Origin: Oscillibacter sp. 1-3
GTDB lineage: Bacteria; Bacillota; Clostridia; Oscillospirales; Oscillospiraceae
DNA: 64,000 nt
Assembly: GCF_000403435.2 (NCBI RefSeq)
Contig: NZ_KE159710.1
Location: 186,001 to 250,000, forward strand
Direction of reading: 5' to 3'
Shown: positions 1-8,390 of the stretch, piece by piece
How positions within the stretch are numbered: the stretch's first letter is position 1
How the letters are laid out: the number at the start of each line of letters is the position of its first letter
The notes under the pieces: generated by a model
Databases searched by the model: none
What the model was told of the DNA's origin: nothing
The model's input: the letters and a program-made list of their open reading frames with translations, nothing else
Position numbers and translations under genes: made by a program

Positions 1-104
1 CCCGGCACACCGTCACCATGAACAAGAGCCTGGACAGTATTCTGAACCCGCCGCTGAAAACCGTGGTCAAGGCCAAAATCAAGGACTTTCTAGGTCTCTC
101 GTAA
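1..104 (+). CDS. C-terminal end of an unidentified protein (partial)
   Basis: An open frame enters from the left edge (codon phase starting at base 3) and ends at TAA 102-104. The visible 33 residues end in KIKDFLGLS and are basic, without a motif I recognise. The stop overlaps the AAAGGAGG ribosome-binding site of the next gene, so the two are probably co-transcribed. No function can be given. Confidence 0.4.
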   Translation, partial: RHTVTMNKSLDSILNPPLKTVVKAKIKDFLGLS

Positions 105-116
105 AGGAGGCGCGTT

Positions 117-917
117 ATGCGTGTACGAGTTTACGACGAAATGTCCCGGACGTATTTCCACTCAGAGCTGTACGCCGTTTTGTACAGCGGTATCTTTGAG
201 CAGTATCTCATCATGCAGAAAGACCGTCTGCTTCTGGCGGACAAGTGGCGCCGGGAGGGGAATTCCTATGACTCTCAAATCCATCTCATTGACACAGACT
301 TTCCAGAGAACTGGATCGCCCTGACCAATGGAAACATTTCCAATTTCCCGGACTTCCCCAAGCGCCTGCCCGAGGACAAGTGGACCGCTTTCCGGGGCTT
401 CCCCTGGGTCTGGGAGGACAAAGACGCGCTGCGCCGCATGCTGAGCGGGGAAGCGGTTCCTCTTTCAGAGACGGTTTTTCCGCCTGTCTCCTCCCTCCTC
501 CCCGGCTGGAGCTATGTGCTCTCTCAGGAGGAGGCGGAGACGCTGCTGCAACGCTACCATGACTTTCACGATTCCGTTCTGGTGGACCTCCGCTATACCA
601 GCGGCTCGAAACAGCTTCCGGACGGCAGTATGCTGGTCGCCGATTATGTCCGCCAGGTGACCATGCATTTCCACAGCGACTGGGCGCCGCCCCTCGAAAT
701 GGTTTTTGAGGGCGTAGAGGGATTGGACCTCCGCCCCGCTGACGAGGACTGCTTCTCCTGTCTGCAGGAAGCCGCTCTCCGCTTCCGGGACGGGGCTGTG
801 TTCTTCTGCGACGGATTCTGTGAGGATGAAGCCTCGTACCCCGGCACTAAAATTTCAGCCTATTCTCTGCGCTGGCGGTTCCTGCCGCCTGTAAAGCAGC
901 AACCCACATCCAAGTAA
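117..917 (+). CDS. conserved hypothetical protein, 266 aa
   Basis: This soluble, acidic protein of unknown function starts at ATG 117 after an AAAGGAGG site. It has no signal peptide or membrane segment. Residues 140-215 contain an FHDS stretch followed by alternating beta-like segments (VLVDLRY, VTMHFHSDW, LEMVFEGVEG), a layout that recalls small immunity-type or DUF proteins of Firmicutes; that resemblance is only an impression. The gene ends 15 bases before pheS, whose ribosome-binding site overlaps its stop codon, so both are probably read from one transcript. I cannot assign a role. Confidence 0.6.
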   Translation: MRVRVYDEMSRTYFHSELYAVLYSGIFEQYLIMQKDRLLLADKWRREGNSYDSQIHLIDTDFPENWIALTNGNISNFPDFPKRLPEDKWTAFRGFPWVWEDKDALRRMLSGEAVPLSETVFPPVSSLLPGWSYVLSQEEAETLLQRYHDFHDSVLVDLRYTSGSKQLPDGSMLVADYVRQVTMHFHSDWAPPLEMVFEGVEGLDLRPADEDCFSCLQEAALRFRDGAVFFCDGFCEDEASYPGTKISAYSLRWRFLPPVKQQPTSK

Positions 918-932
918 AGGAGTTAAACGCAT

Positions 933-1958
933 ATGAAAGCACAACTGGAAGCCATTCGCAAAGGCGCACTGGAGGCCATCTCCGCAACCCAGGCCGTGGC
1001 GGACCTGGAGTCCCTCCGGGTGAAGTATCTGGGCAAAAAGGGCGAGCTCACCGCGGTCCTCAAGCAGATGGGCAAGCTCTCCGCCGAGGAGCGCCCCGCC
1101 ATGGGCCAGATGGCAAACGACGTCCGCACCCGGCTGGAGGAGGCCATTGAGGCCCAGTCCGCCGCCCTCTCCCAGAAGGCCCTGGAGGCCAGACTGAAGC
1201 TGGAGGCCGTGGACGTAACCATCCCCGGCAAAAAGCCCGCCCAGGGGCACAAGCACCCCATGTACTCCGTGCTGGACGAGATGAAGGAGATCTTTTTGAA
1301 CATGGGCTTTGAGATCATGGACGGCCCGGAGATCGAGCAGGCGGACTACAACTTCACCAAGCTCAACGCCCCGGAGAACCACCCTTCCCGGGACTGGACC
1401 GACACCTTCTATTTGAAGGAGGACTCCTCCGTCCTGCTGCGGTCCCAGACCTCCCCCATGCAGATCCGGGCCATGGAGACCTACGGCGTGCCCATCCGCA
1501 TGATCTCCGCCGGACGGGTGTACCGCAAGGACGAGGTGGACGCCACCCACTCCCCCATGTTCCACCAGATCGAGGGTCTGGTGGTGGACAAGGGCATCAC
1601 CATGGCGGATTTGAAGGGGACGCTGAACGCCGTGATCCGGGAGATCTACGGCCCCGAGACCGTCACCCGTTTCCGCCCCCACCACTTCCCCTTCACCGAG
1701 CCCAGCTGCGAGGTGGACATCCAGTGCTACAAGTGCGGCGGAAAGGGCTGCCCCACCTGCAAGGGTGAGGGCTGGATCGAGATTTTGGGCGCAGGCATGG
1801 TCCATCCCAAGGTGCTCCGGAACTGCTGCATCGACCCGGAGGAGTACTCCGGCTATGCCTTCGGCATGGGCCTGGAGCGGCTGGCGCTGGGCCAGTACAA
1901 GATCAGTGATATGCGGCTGATCTTTGAAAACGACATACGCTTCCTGGAGCAGTTCTGA
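933..1958 (+). CDS. pheS: phenylalanine--tRNA ligase subunit alpha
   Basis: PheS is the catalytic subunit of the cytoplasmic alpha2beta2 enzyme that charges tRNA-Phe. The 341 residues match the usual bacterial length. An N-terminal coiled-coil (about residues 1-85) is followed by the class II catalytic core, with LRSQTSPMQIRAM near residue 170, FRPHHFPFTEPS (motif 2 region, about 247-258) and GYAFGMGLERLAL (motif 3, about 310-322). A CxxC-x6-CxxC cluster (CYKCGGKGCPTC) sits just after motif 2, as in many bacterial PheS. ATG 933 follows AAAGGAG overlapping the upstream stop. pheT follows after about 400 bases holding two small reading frames. Confidence 0.97.
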   Translation: MKAQLEAIRKGALEAISATQAVADLESLRVKYLGKKGELTAVLKQMGKLSAEERPAMGQMANDVRTRLEEAIEAQSAALSQKALEARLKLEAVDVTIPGKKPAQGHKHPMYSVLDEMKEIFLNMGFEIMDGPEIEQADYNFTKLNAPENHPSRDWTDTFYLKEDSSVLLRSQTSPMQIRAMETYGVPIRMISAGRVYRKDEVDATHSPMFHQIEGLVVDKGITMADLKGTLNAVIREIYGPETVTRFRPHHFPFTEPSCEVDIQCYKCGGKGCPTCKGEGWIEILGAGMVHPKVLRNCCIDPEEYSGYAFGMGLERLALGQYKISDMRLIFENDIRFLEQF

Positions 1959-1978
1959 AACTGGCGGGAGGTTCTGAT

Positions 1979-2202
1979 ATGGCGGATTATGTATCGGTTT
2001 TCACCTATAACGACAAAGTGTCCCTTTCTTTTGCGGCTGAGGATCCCAAGGTCATGTCCCTGGGGGAAAACTGGAGACCCTCTCCCCGGAGAATGAGGCC
2101 CGGGCGGAGCGGTTTGAGAAGCTCATCCGCTCTTTGATAGAAAACGAGGAAGAGCTCTGCCGCATCGTCCGGGACGAGGGAGATGAAATCGAGTGGGACT
2201 GA
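1979..2202 (+). pseudogene. small gene split by a one-base frameshift between pheS and pheT
   Basis: A strong GGGAGG site precedes ATG 1979. The first frame reads MADYVSVFTYNDKVSLSF and continues to LGEN at about 2071, then turns into arginine-rich nonsense. The -1 frame continues sensibly from base 2071 (LETLSPENEARAERFEKL, then LIENEEELCRIV) to TGA 2200-2202. One extra A in the A4 run at 2067-2070 would join the halves as GEKLE and give about 74 residues ending in EIEWD. This is either a true frameshift mutation or a sequencing indel. I cannot name the family; the intact product would be a small acidic protein. Confidence 0.55.
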
Positions 2203-2350
2203 CCAACGATTACGCCGGACGGACGGAATTGACCTGGCCATCCTGAACAAGGACGCCGCCCGCCAGAACGCCATGTATCTCGTGCCTGGACCCATTGCCG
2301 AAAATATGAAAACCTATCCGAAGCGAAACGCTCCGGAAGAAGGAGTTTGA
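2183..2350 (+). CDS. possible 55-aa protein coupled to the preceding frame
   Basis: ATG 2183 lies inside the tail of the frameshifted small gene, after a GACGAGGG purine stretch, and the frame runs to TGA 2348-2350, four bases before pheT. The product contains DLAILNKDAARQNAMYLV and PGPIAENMKTYPKRNAPEEG, which reads like protein rather than random GC-rich sequence, and other frames here are poor. It could instead be the remains of a longer gene. Function is unknown. Confidence 0.35.
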   Translation: MKSSGTDQRLRRTDGIDLAILNKDAARQNAMYLVPGPIAENMKTYPKRNAPEEGV

Positions 2351-2354
2351 CATT

Positions 2355-5078
2355 ATGAAACTTTCCCGTAAATGGTTACAAGAGTTTGTAGACATCGGCC
2401 CGGTGAACGACCGGGATTTCGCCGAGGCCATGACCCTCTCCGGCTCCAAGGTGGAAGTCACCGAGGACCTGGGGGCGGAGATCTCCAACGTCGTCGCGGG
2501 CCGCATCAAAAAGATGGAGCGCCACCCCGACAGCGACCATATGTGGGTCTGCCAGGTGGACATCGGCGAGAAGGAGCCTGTGCAGATCGTCACCGGCGCC
2601 TGGAACATCCACACCGGCGACCTGGTGCCGGTGGCCAAGCACAACTCCACCCTCCCCGGCGGCAAGAAGATCACCCGGGGCAAGCTGCGGGGCGTGCTGT
2701 CCGACGGCATGATGTGCGGTCTCAGCGAGCTGGGCCTGGACGAGCGGGACTTCCCCTACGCCGTCATTGAGGCCGCCGCCCTGCTGAACGACTACAAGCC
2801 CATCGAACCGGAAAAGCCCTCCATCCCCGCGGACATCCAGCCGGGACATAAAATTTTCGGGCCGGTGGTCTGCGCCCGGGTGGAAACGGTGATGGACAAC
2901 GGCGGCGGACACTGGACCTTCGCCCTGGACTGGGGTGAAAGCAGCGGCAATGTCCACAATGTCCGCCTCCAGAATATCCACCAGGGAGACCTGGTGGCCT
3001 ACAACACCAAATCTCAGTCCATCTGCACCCTGGCGGACCTCCACGCAGAGCAGAAGGAGTTCCCCCACTGTATCCCCGACGGCATCTTTGTCATGCACGA
3101 GAAGTGCAGGCCCGGTGATGACATTAAGCCCATCATCGGCGCGGACGACCACGTGGTGGAGTTTGAGATCACCCCCAACCGGCCCGACTGCCTCAGCGTC
3201 ATCGGCCTTGCACGGGAGGCCGCCGCCACCTTCGACAAGCCCCTGAAGCTCCATACCCCCGTGGTGAAGGGCTGCCCCGAGGACGCGGACAATCCCCTGG
3301 CCCAGTCCATCGCGGAGCGCCTGGACGTGGAGACCCCGGACCCGGATCTCTGTCCCCGCTACACCGCCCGGATGGTGCGGAACGTAAAGATCGCCCCCTC
3401 CCCCAAGTGGATGCGGGAGCGGCTGCGGAGCATGGGCGTCCGGCCCATCAACAACATCGTGGACATCACCAACTACGTCATGCTGGAGTATGGCCAGCCC
3501 ATGCACGCCTTTGACTACCGCTATGTCAAGGGCGGAAAGATCGTGGTCCGCCGGGCCCAGGAGGGCGAGGAACTCACCACTTTGGACGGTAGCATCCGCA
3601 AGCTGAACGCCGACATGCTGGTGATTGCCGACGACACCCGGGCCGTTGGCCTGGCGGGCGTCATGGGCGGACTGAACAGCGAGATCGTGGAGGACACCGC
3701 GGACGTGGTCTTCGAGTCCGCCAACTTCGACGGCGCCTGCATCCGCAAAACCGCCCTGGCCCTGGGCATGCGGACCGAGGCCTCCGCCAAGTTCGAAAAG
3801 GGCCTGGATATTCTCAACACCCTCCCCGCCGTCAACCGGGCCTGCGAGCTGGTGGAGCTTCTGGGGGCCGGCGAGGTGGTGGACGGGGTCATCGACATTC
3901 TGAACTACGTCCCCCAGCCCACCGTCCTGAAAGTGGAGCCGGACAAGATCAACGCCCTCCTGGGCACCGATGTGGCGGAGAACGTGATGTACACCACACT
4001 GCAAAAGCTGGGCTTTGAGACCACAAAGGACCGCGGCATGATGAAAGTTCCCTCCTGGCGGAGCGACGTGGAGGGCATGGCGGACCTGGCCGAAGAAGTC
4101 GCCCGGTTCTACGGCTACAATAAGATTCCCGACACCCTCTCCTCCGGCCTGAATGAGCGCCGGGGCTGGAACTTTGTCCAGCGGGCGGAGAACGCCGCCG
4201 GGGCTCTCTGCCGGGCCGCCGGGTACAGCGAGATCATCACCTATTCCTTCATCAGCCCCACCTATTACGACAAAATCGACCTGCCGGCGAACTCCCTCCT
4301 CCGGAATTCCATGAAAATCCTGAACCCCCTGGGGGAGGACACCTCTATCATGCGCACCACCACCCTGCCTTCCATGCTGGAGATTCTGGCCAGGAACTAC
4401 AACTACCGCAACAAGTCCGTGCGGCTCTATGAGCTGGGCCGCACCTACTTCCCGAAAAACGACGGCTCCGGCATGGCCGACGAGCCCAAGGTGTTGTCCC
4501 TGGGCGCCTATGGCGGCGGAATGGATTTCTTCACCCTCAAGGGCACGGTAGAGGCCGTTCTGGAGGGTCTTCGGATTGCCGGCGTGCGCTATGAGACGGA
4601 GCGGGAGAATCCCTCCTACCACCCCGGCCGCTGCGCCAGGGTATACAGCGGAGAGACTCTTCTGGGCGTCCTGGGTCAGATCCACCCCCATGTGGCCGAC
4701 AACTACGGCGCAGACTGCGAGCTGTATACCGCAGAGCTCCAGTTTGACGCGCTGTATCAGTGCGCCGGCGGCAAGCCGCTGTACCGCCCCCTGCCCAAAT
4801 TCCCCGCCGTCACCCGGGACATCGCCCTGCTGTGCAGCCGCAGCATCCCCGTGGCCGCGCTGGAGGACTGCATCCGCCGGGGCGCCAAGGGCCTTTTGAA
4901 AAATGTGACCCTGTTTGACATCTACACCGGTCCCGGCGTACCGGAGGACAAGAAGAGCGCCGCCTTCAGCCTGGAGCTTCGGGCCGACGACCGCAGTCTC
5001 ACCGCCGAGGAGGCGGACGAGGATGTAAAGAGCATTCTGGAGCTGCTGAAAACCGAACTGGAGGCCGTTTTGCGCTGA
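2355..5078 (+). CDS. pheT: phenylalanine--tRNA ligase subunit beta, with an extra internal segment
   Basis: PheT binds tRNA-Phe, holds the editing site (B3/B4) and completes the enzyme with PheS. Visible parts are the N-terminal EMAP-type tRNA-binding domain (about residues 40-130, ending GMMCGLSELGL), the B3/B4 region (EFEITPNRPDCLSVIGLARE from about 269), the B5 region around GMRTEASAKFEKGLD, and the C-terminal anticodon-binding FDX-ACB domain. At 907 aa it is about 100 residues longer than the usual 800. The excess lies at about residues 135-240, between the SELGL and DGIFVM segments, interrupting the tRNA-binding domain. The start has AGAAGGAG upstream. Confidence 0.97.
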   Translation: MKLSRKWLQEFVDIGPVNDRDFAEAMTLSGSKVEVTEDLGAEISNVVAGRIKKMERHPDSDHMWVCQVDIGEKEPVQIVTGAWNIHTGDLVPVAKHNSTLPGGKKITRGKLRGVLSDGMMCGLSELGLDERDFPYAVIEAAALLNDYKPIEPEKPSIPADIQPGHKIFGPVVCARVETVMDNGGGHWTFALDWGESSGNVHNVRLQNIHQGDLVAYNTKSQSICTLADLHAEQKEFPHCIPDGIFVMHEKCRPGDDIKPIIGADDHVVEFEITPNRPDCLSVIGLAREAAATFDKPLKLHTPVVKGCPEDADNPLAQSIAERLDVETPDPDLCPRYTARMVRNVKIAPSPKWMRERLRSMGVRPINNIVDITNYVMLEYGQPMHAFDYRYVKGGKIVVRRAQEGEELTTLDGSIRKLNADMLVIADDTRAVGLAGVMGGLNSEIVEDTADVVFESANFDGACIRKTALALGMRTEASAKFEKGLDILNTLPAVNRACELVELLGAGEVVDGVIDILNYVPQPTVLKVEPDKINALLGTDVAENVMYTTLQKLGFETTKDRGMMKVPSWRSDVEGMADLAEEVARFYGYNKIPDTLSSGLNERRGWNFVQRAENAAGALCRAAGYSEIITYSFISPTYYDKIDLPANSLLRNSMKILNPLGEDTSIMRTTTLPSMLEILARNYNYRNKSVRLYELGRTYFPKNDGSGMADEPKVLSLGAYGGGMDFFTLKGTVEAVLEGLRIAGVRYETERENPSYHPGRCARVYSGETLLGVLGQIHPHVADNYGADCELYTAELQFDALYQCAGGKPLYRPLPKFPAVTRDIALLCSRSIPVAALEDCIRRGAKGLLKNVTLFDIYTGPGVPEDKKSAAFSLELRADDRSLTAEEADEDVKSILELLKTELEAVLR

Positions 5079-5087
5079 AAAATGCCC

Positions 5088-5123
5088 CTCTCCCCGCCGC
5101 AAATCGTTCCCAGGCGGGGAGAG
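5088..5123 (+). terminator. probable terminator after pheT
   Basis: CTCTCCCCGCC (5088-5098) pairs perfectly with GGCGGGGAGAG (5113-5123) across a 14-base loop. The U tract after it is weak (AGTAAAAATCTTTT), so efficiency is uncertain. Confidence 0.6.
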
Positions 5124-5158
5124 AGTAAAAATCTTTTATAAATTTCCAGCAGAAACTC

Positions 5159-5187
5159 TTTACAGTTTTTCAAAAAAAGTGTATACT
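5159..5187 (+). promoter_or_regulatory. sigma-A-type promoter of ireB
   Basis: TTTACA at 5159-5164 and TATACT at 5182-5187 are separated by 17 bases, 48 bases upstream of the ireB start. Confidence 0.75.
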
Positions 5188-5234
5188 AGCACTATAATGA
5201 GTTTTCCTGTGAGAGAAAGAAAGGTGGTGTCTGC

Positions 5235-5480
5235 ATGGACGATTATACCCGGAAATTCAGCATTGCGATGGACAAGGATGAGGAGATTTATCAGATCCTG
5301 TCCACGGTCTATCGGGCTCTGGAGGAAAAGGGCTACAATCCCATCAATCAGATTGTGGGATATATCCTGTCCGAGGACCCCACCTATATCACCAATCACA
5401 ACAATGCCAGGACCCTGATCCGCAAAATCGACCGGGACGAATTGTTACAGGTTCTGGTGCGGAAATACCTGAATCAGTAA
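5235..5480 (+). CDS. ireB: IreB family regulatory phosphoprotein
   Basis: This 81-residue protein belongs to the IreB/UPF0297 (DUF965) family. In Enterococcus, IreB is phosphorylated on N-terminal threonines by the PASTA kinase IreK and restrains intrinsic cephalosporin resistance. The family signature is clear: [40 protein letters not shown] and [15 protein letters not shown]. Thr5 in MDDYTRKF is the candidate phosphosite. AAAGGTGG precedes ATG 5235 and the gene has its own promoter. The usual ruvX and DUF1292 partners are not adjacent, although a DUF1292 gene lies at 28.1 kb. Confidence 0.93.
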   Translation: MDDYTRKFSIAMDKDEEIYQILSTVYRALEEKGYNPINQIVGYILSEDPTYITNHNNARTLIRKIDRDELLQVLVRKYLNQ

Positions 5481-5518
5481 CAAAAGTAACAAAGATTACA
5501 ATCTTGTAAAAATTTTTT

Positions 5519-5574
5519 CTGCGGAATTTTTCATGTCGCTTAACGGGTGATTTGAATGATTCCGCAGATTTTTT
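5519..5574 (+). terminator. possible terminator after ireB
   Basis: CTGCGGAAT (5519-5527) pairs with ATTCCGCAG (5559-5567), followed by ATTTTTTC. The 31-base loop is long, so this is tentative. A shorter AT-rich hairpin around 5489-5508 followed by T6 is an alternative. Confidence 0.4.
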
Positions 5575-5640
5575 CGCACTTATTGGCGAATTTTTGCGGA
5601 TTTCGGGAGAGATTTCAATCAAAATCCGCCCGTCGTTTCA

Positions 5641-5669
5641 TTGACAAAGAGGGAAAAACATGTTACAAT
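5641..5669 (+). promoter_or_regulatory. sigma-A promoter with consensus -35
   Basis: TTGACA at 5641-5646 and TACAAT at 5664-5669 with a 17-base spacer lie 31 bases upstream of the ATG at 5700. Confidence 0.8.
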
Positions 5670-5699
5670 TTGGTTACAAAATTTCAAAGGAGTGTTTTG

Positions 5700-5999
5700 A
5701 TGGCAGATAAGAAAAGCACAAAGAACGAAGGTCTCCTCTATAAGGGTCATCCTCTCCGCCGGGTGGACAACCTGATTTACTACGGATCGATGACGGACAA
5801 ATATATTATTATGATGCAGGTCCTGGAGAACAGACAGGAACAAGACATCAAGCTGGCCACCAAGGTGTCCATCCAGCTCCAGCTGACGGAGCCGGAGAAC
5901 TCCCGCAGCCGCATTGTGAAAAAGAGCGAAAAGGACAGCCTGTACGCCGCCATGGACATCGCTGCCATCTGGCTGGACCGAGCTCTGGCCGGAAAGTAA
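5700..5999 (+). CDS. conserved hypothetical protein, 99 aa
   Basis: ATG 5700 is chosen because AAAGGAG lies 8 bases upstream and a near-consensus promoter is just ahead; longer upstream extensions would run through the promoter. The product starts MADKKSTKNEGLLYKGHPLR and contains NLIYYGSMTDKYIIMMQVL, then a charged C-terminal helix ending WLDRALAGK. It has no signal peptide or membrane segment. The strong promoter suggests steady expression. I do not recognise a characterised family. Confidence 0.75.
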   Translation: MADKKSTKNEGLLYKGHPLRRVDNLIYYGSMTDKYIIMMQVLENRQEQDIKLATKVSIQLQLTEPENSRSRIVKKSEKDSLYAAMDIAAIWLDRALAGK

Positions 6000-6047
6000 T
6001 CCCTCACCACCTTCTACAAAAGCTGAAACGAAAGGATGCATATACGT

Positions 6048-6965
6048 ATGACACACCTCGTTGGAAAGGCGGTCAGGATCGCCTCCCTCTCTGTGATTGC
6101 GGTCTTGCTGCTGGGCGTCACCGCCCTGGCCGCTGAAGAAGATATGGCCGTTGCCATCGGTGCCACCACCGGTTCCTCTCTGCGGCTCCGTTCGGGCCCC
6201 TCTCTCGACGCCTCCATCATTACCATGCTGGATGAGGACGTGCCTGTGGCCGTCCTGGACGACACGCTGGACGGCTGGTACAAGATTAACTACAACGGAA
6301 ACACCGGCTACGTCTCCGCCGACTATATGCTCATCGACCAGGACAACATCTTCGACGCCTATGGCCGGGTGGAGGGCGACGGCGTCAACGTCCGCTCCAA
6401 CTCCTCCACAGACGGCCAGGTGCTCACGGTGATGAACCGCAACAGCATCGCCACTGTCAACGGCTTTGAGGACGGCTGGTACAAGATCACCGCAAACGGC
6501 GTGGACGGCTACATCCGCAGTGACTATCTCACCATGTGCGGTTCCAGCGCCGCCAGCGCCACCGGGTCTCTTGGCAGCACTGCCAACGATGTGGTGAGCT
6601 TCGCCAAGCAGTATCTGGGCACCCGGTATGCCTACGGCGGCTCCTCCCCCAGCGGCTTTGACTGCTCGGGCTTTACCATGTATGTCTACAAGCACTTTGG
6701 CTACTCCCTTCCTCACACCGCCACCGGTCAGTGGCAGAGCGGCTACGGTACCCGCATTTACAATATCAGCGAGCTGCAGCCCGGCGATCTGGTGTTCTTC
6801 TGTGACCCCAGCCGCTCCAACGGCAAGGCCTGCTCTCACGCCGGCATCTATGTGGGCAATGGGCAGCATATTCACTCCTCCTCTTCCCGGAGCGGCGGTG
6901 TGATTATCAGCGACCTGACCAGCGGATACTACAATACATATTTTGTCGGCGGCATCCGCCTCTGA
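6048..6965 (+). CDS. secreted SH3b-NlpC/P60 peptidoglycan endopeptidase
   Basis: A probable secreted cell-wall hydrolase that cleaves stem-peptide bonds. A signal peptide (AVRIASLSVIAVLLLGVTAL) is followed by two bacterial SH3 repeats, each with LRLRSGPS/VNVRSNSS and GWYKI landmarks (about residues 35-90 and 100-160), and a C-terminal NlpC/P60 domain (about 185-305). The catalytic Cys is in DCSGF, the His in CSHAGIYVG, and the third polar residue is the His of QHIHSS. ATG 6048 is preferred over ATG 6036, which overlaps the AAAGGA site. The gene ends in a strong terminator and is monocistronic. Confidence 0.93.
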   Translation: MTHLVGKAVRIASLSVIAVLLLGVTALAAEEDMAVAIGATTGSSLRLRSGPSLDASIITMLDEDVPVAVLDDTLDGWYKINYNGNTGYVSADYMLIDQDNIFDAYGRVEGDGVNVRSNSSTDGQVLTVMNRNSIATVNGFEDGWYKITANGVDGYIRSDYLTMCGSSAASATGSLGSTANDVVSFAKQYLGTRYAYGGSSPSGFDCSGFTMYVYKHFGYSLPHTATGQWQSGYGTRIYNISELQPGDLVFFCDPSRSNGKACSHAGIYVGNGQHIHSSSSRSGGVIISDLTSGYYNTYFVGGIRL

Positions 6966-6980
6966 GGAAAATTATTTCAG

Positions 6981-7005
6981 AACCGGCACGGTTTCCGTGC
7001 CGGTT
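6981..7005 (+). terminator. terminator of the NlpC/P60 gene
   Basis: AACCGGCACGG (6981-6991) pairs with CCGTGCCGGTT (6995-7005) across a 3-base loop; a T-rich run follows. Confidence 0.85.
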
Positions 7006-7010
7006 TTCCC

Positions 7011-7039
7011 TTGCTATTTTTTCAAAACTCTGCTATATT
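7011..7039 (+). promoter_or_regulatory. candidate promoter of the PLP enzyme gene
   Basis: TTGCTA at 7011-7016 and TATATT at 7034-7039 are 17 bases apart, overlapping the T tract of the upstream terminator and 33 bases before ATG 7072. Confidence 0.5.
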
Positions 7040-7071
7040 TGGACAGAAACCAACAAAAGGAATTGAGAATC

Positions 7072-8355
7072 ATGGAACAGATATATGAACAGCTCGGCGT
7101 CAGCCGGGAAGTATATGAATACGGCGAGGCGGTGCTGGCCGCCCTGCGACCCCGTTTTGACGCCATTGACCAGACAGCGGAGTACAACCAGTGCAAGGTT
7201 CTGGCCGCCATGCAGAAAAACCGGGTCAACGCCACTCACTTTGCCGCCACCACCGGCTACGGCTACGACGACGAGGGCCGCGACAACCTGGAACGGGTCT
7301 ACGCGGACGTCTTTCACACAGAGGCCGCCTTGGTGCGCCCTCAGATCACTTGCGGCACTCATGCGCTGACGGTGGCGCTGTCCGCAAACCTGCTTCCAGG
7401 TGATGAGCTCCTCTCCCCCGTAGGAGCCCCCTATGACACCCTGGAGGAGGTCATCGGCATCCGGGAGAGCAAGTGCTCCTTAAAGGAATACGGCGTCACT
7501 TACCGGCAGGCGGACCTGATGCCGGACGGCTCCTTTGACTATGACGCCATCCGGGCGGCCATCAATGACCGGACAAAGCTCATCACCATCCAGCGCTCCA
7601 AGGGCTACGCCACCCGCCCCTCCTTCTCCGTTGCGCAGATCGGAGAGCTGATCTTCTTCTGCAAGTCCGTGAAGCCGGATGTGAAAGTGATGGTGGACAA
7701 CTGCTACGGCGAGTTCGTGGAGCGGCTGGAGCCCTCGGACCTGGGGGCCGACATGGTGGTGGGGAGCCTCATCAAAAACCCCGGCGGCGGTCTGGCCCCC
7801 ATCGGCGGCTACATCTGCGGCACACGGGAGTGCGTGGAGCGGTGCGCCTACCGTCTCTCCGCCCCGGGCCTGGGCCAGGAGGTGGGGGCCAATCTGGGAC
7901 TGATGCCCGCCTTCTACCAGGGGCTGTTCCTCTCCCCCACCGTGGTGGCCGGGGCGCTGAAAGGCGCCGTCTTTGCCGCCAGCATCTATGAAAATCTGGG
8001 CTTTTCCTGCGTGCCTGCCGCCGCGGAGGAACGCCACGACATCATCCAGGCGGTGACCCTGGGCAGCCGGGAGGCCATGGTGGCCTTCTGCCGCGGCATC
8101 CAGGCCGCCGCCCCGGTGGACAGCTACGTCACCCCGGAGCCCTGGGCCATGCCCGGGTACGACAGCGACGTCATCATGGCGGCAGGGGCCTTTGTCCAGG
8201 GCAGCTCCATCGAGCTCTCCGCCGACGGCCCCATCCGCCCTCCCTACGCCGTGTACTTTCAGGGCGGGCTGACGTGGTACCACGCCAAGCTGGGGATTTT
8301 GATGAGCCTCCAGAAGCTGACGGAAGCGGGGATTATTGTCCGGCTGCCGGAGTGA
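7072..8355 (+). CDS. PLP-dependent aluminium-resistance / methionine gamma-lyase family protein
   Basis: A fold-type I PLP enzyme of the family annotated as aluminium resistance protein or cystathionine beta-lyase-like (YnbB type); its true substrate is not settled. At 427 aa the length is normal. Landmarks are TCGTHALTVALSANLLPGDEL (cofactor phosphate binding, about residue 95), MVDNCYGEFVE (Asp contacting the pyridine nitrogen) and GSLIKNPGGG (probable Schiff-base lysine, about residue 237). ATG 7072 follows AAAAGG; longer frames would start inside the upstream terminator. The gene stands alone and converges on the next gene. Confidence 0.88.
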   Translation: MEQIYEQLGVSREVYEYGEAVLAALRPRFDAIDQTAEYNQCKVLAAMQKNRVNATHFAATTGYGYDDEGRDNLERVYADVFHTEAALVRPQITCGTHALTVALSANLLPGDELLSPVGAPYDTLEEVIGIRESKCSLKEYGVTYRQADLMPDGSFDYDAIRAAINDRTKLITIQRSKGYATRPSFSVAQIGELIFFCKSVKPDVKVMVDNCYGEFVERLEPSDLGADMVVGSLIKNPGGGLAPIGGYICGTRECVERCAYRLSAPGLGQEVGANLGLMPAFYQGLFLSPTVVAGALKGAVFAASIYENLGFSCVPAAAEERHDIIQAVTLGSREAMVAFCRGIQAAAPVDSYVTPEPWAMPGYDSDVIMAAGAFVQGSSIELSADGPIRPPYAVYFQGGLTWYHAKLGILMSLQKLTEAGIIVRLPE

Positions 8356-8360
8356 ATAAA

Positions 8361-8387
8361 AGCCAGGCGGCCATGGGCCGCCTGGCT
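8361..8387. terminator. shared terminator between converging genes
   Basis: A perfect 12-bp stem, AGCCAGGCGGCC (8361-8372) with GGCCGCCTGGCT (8376-8387), has a 3-base loop. The T tract is on the minus-strand side (TTTTATTC), so it mainly serves the minus-strand gene ending at 8391. Confidence 0.8.
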
Positions 8388-8390
8388 CTG

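Noticed and set aside
2060..2075. Programmed -1 frameshifting at GGGGGAAAAC
   Set aside because: The heptamer does not allow clean re-pairing of both tRNAs, and a one-base loss in an A run is simpler.
2376..5102. 908-codon open frame antisense to pheT (and a 316-codon one antisense to pheS)
   Set aside because: Low-complexity His/Gly/Val/Leu composition typical of the reverse of GC-rich codons; the sense frames are clear pheS and pheT.
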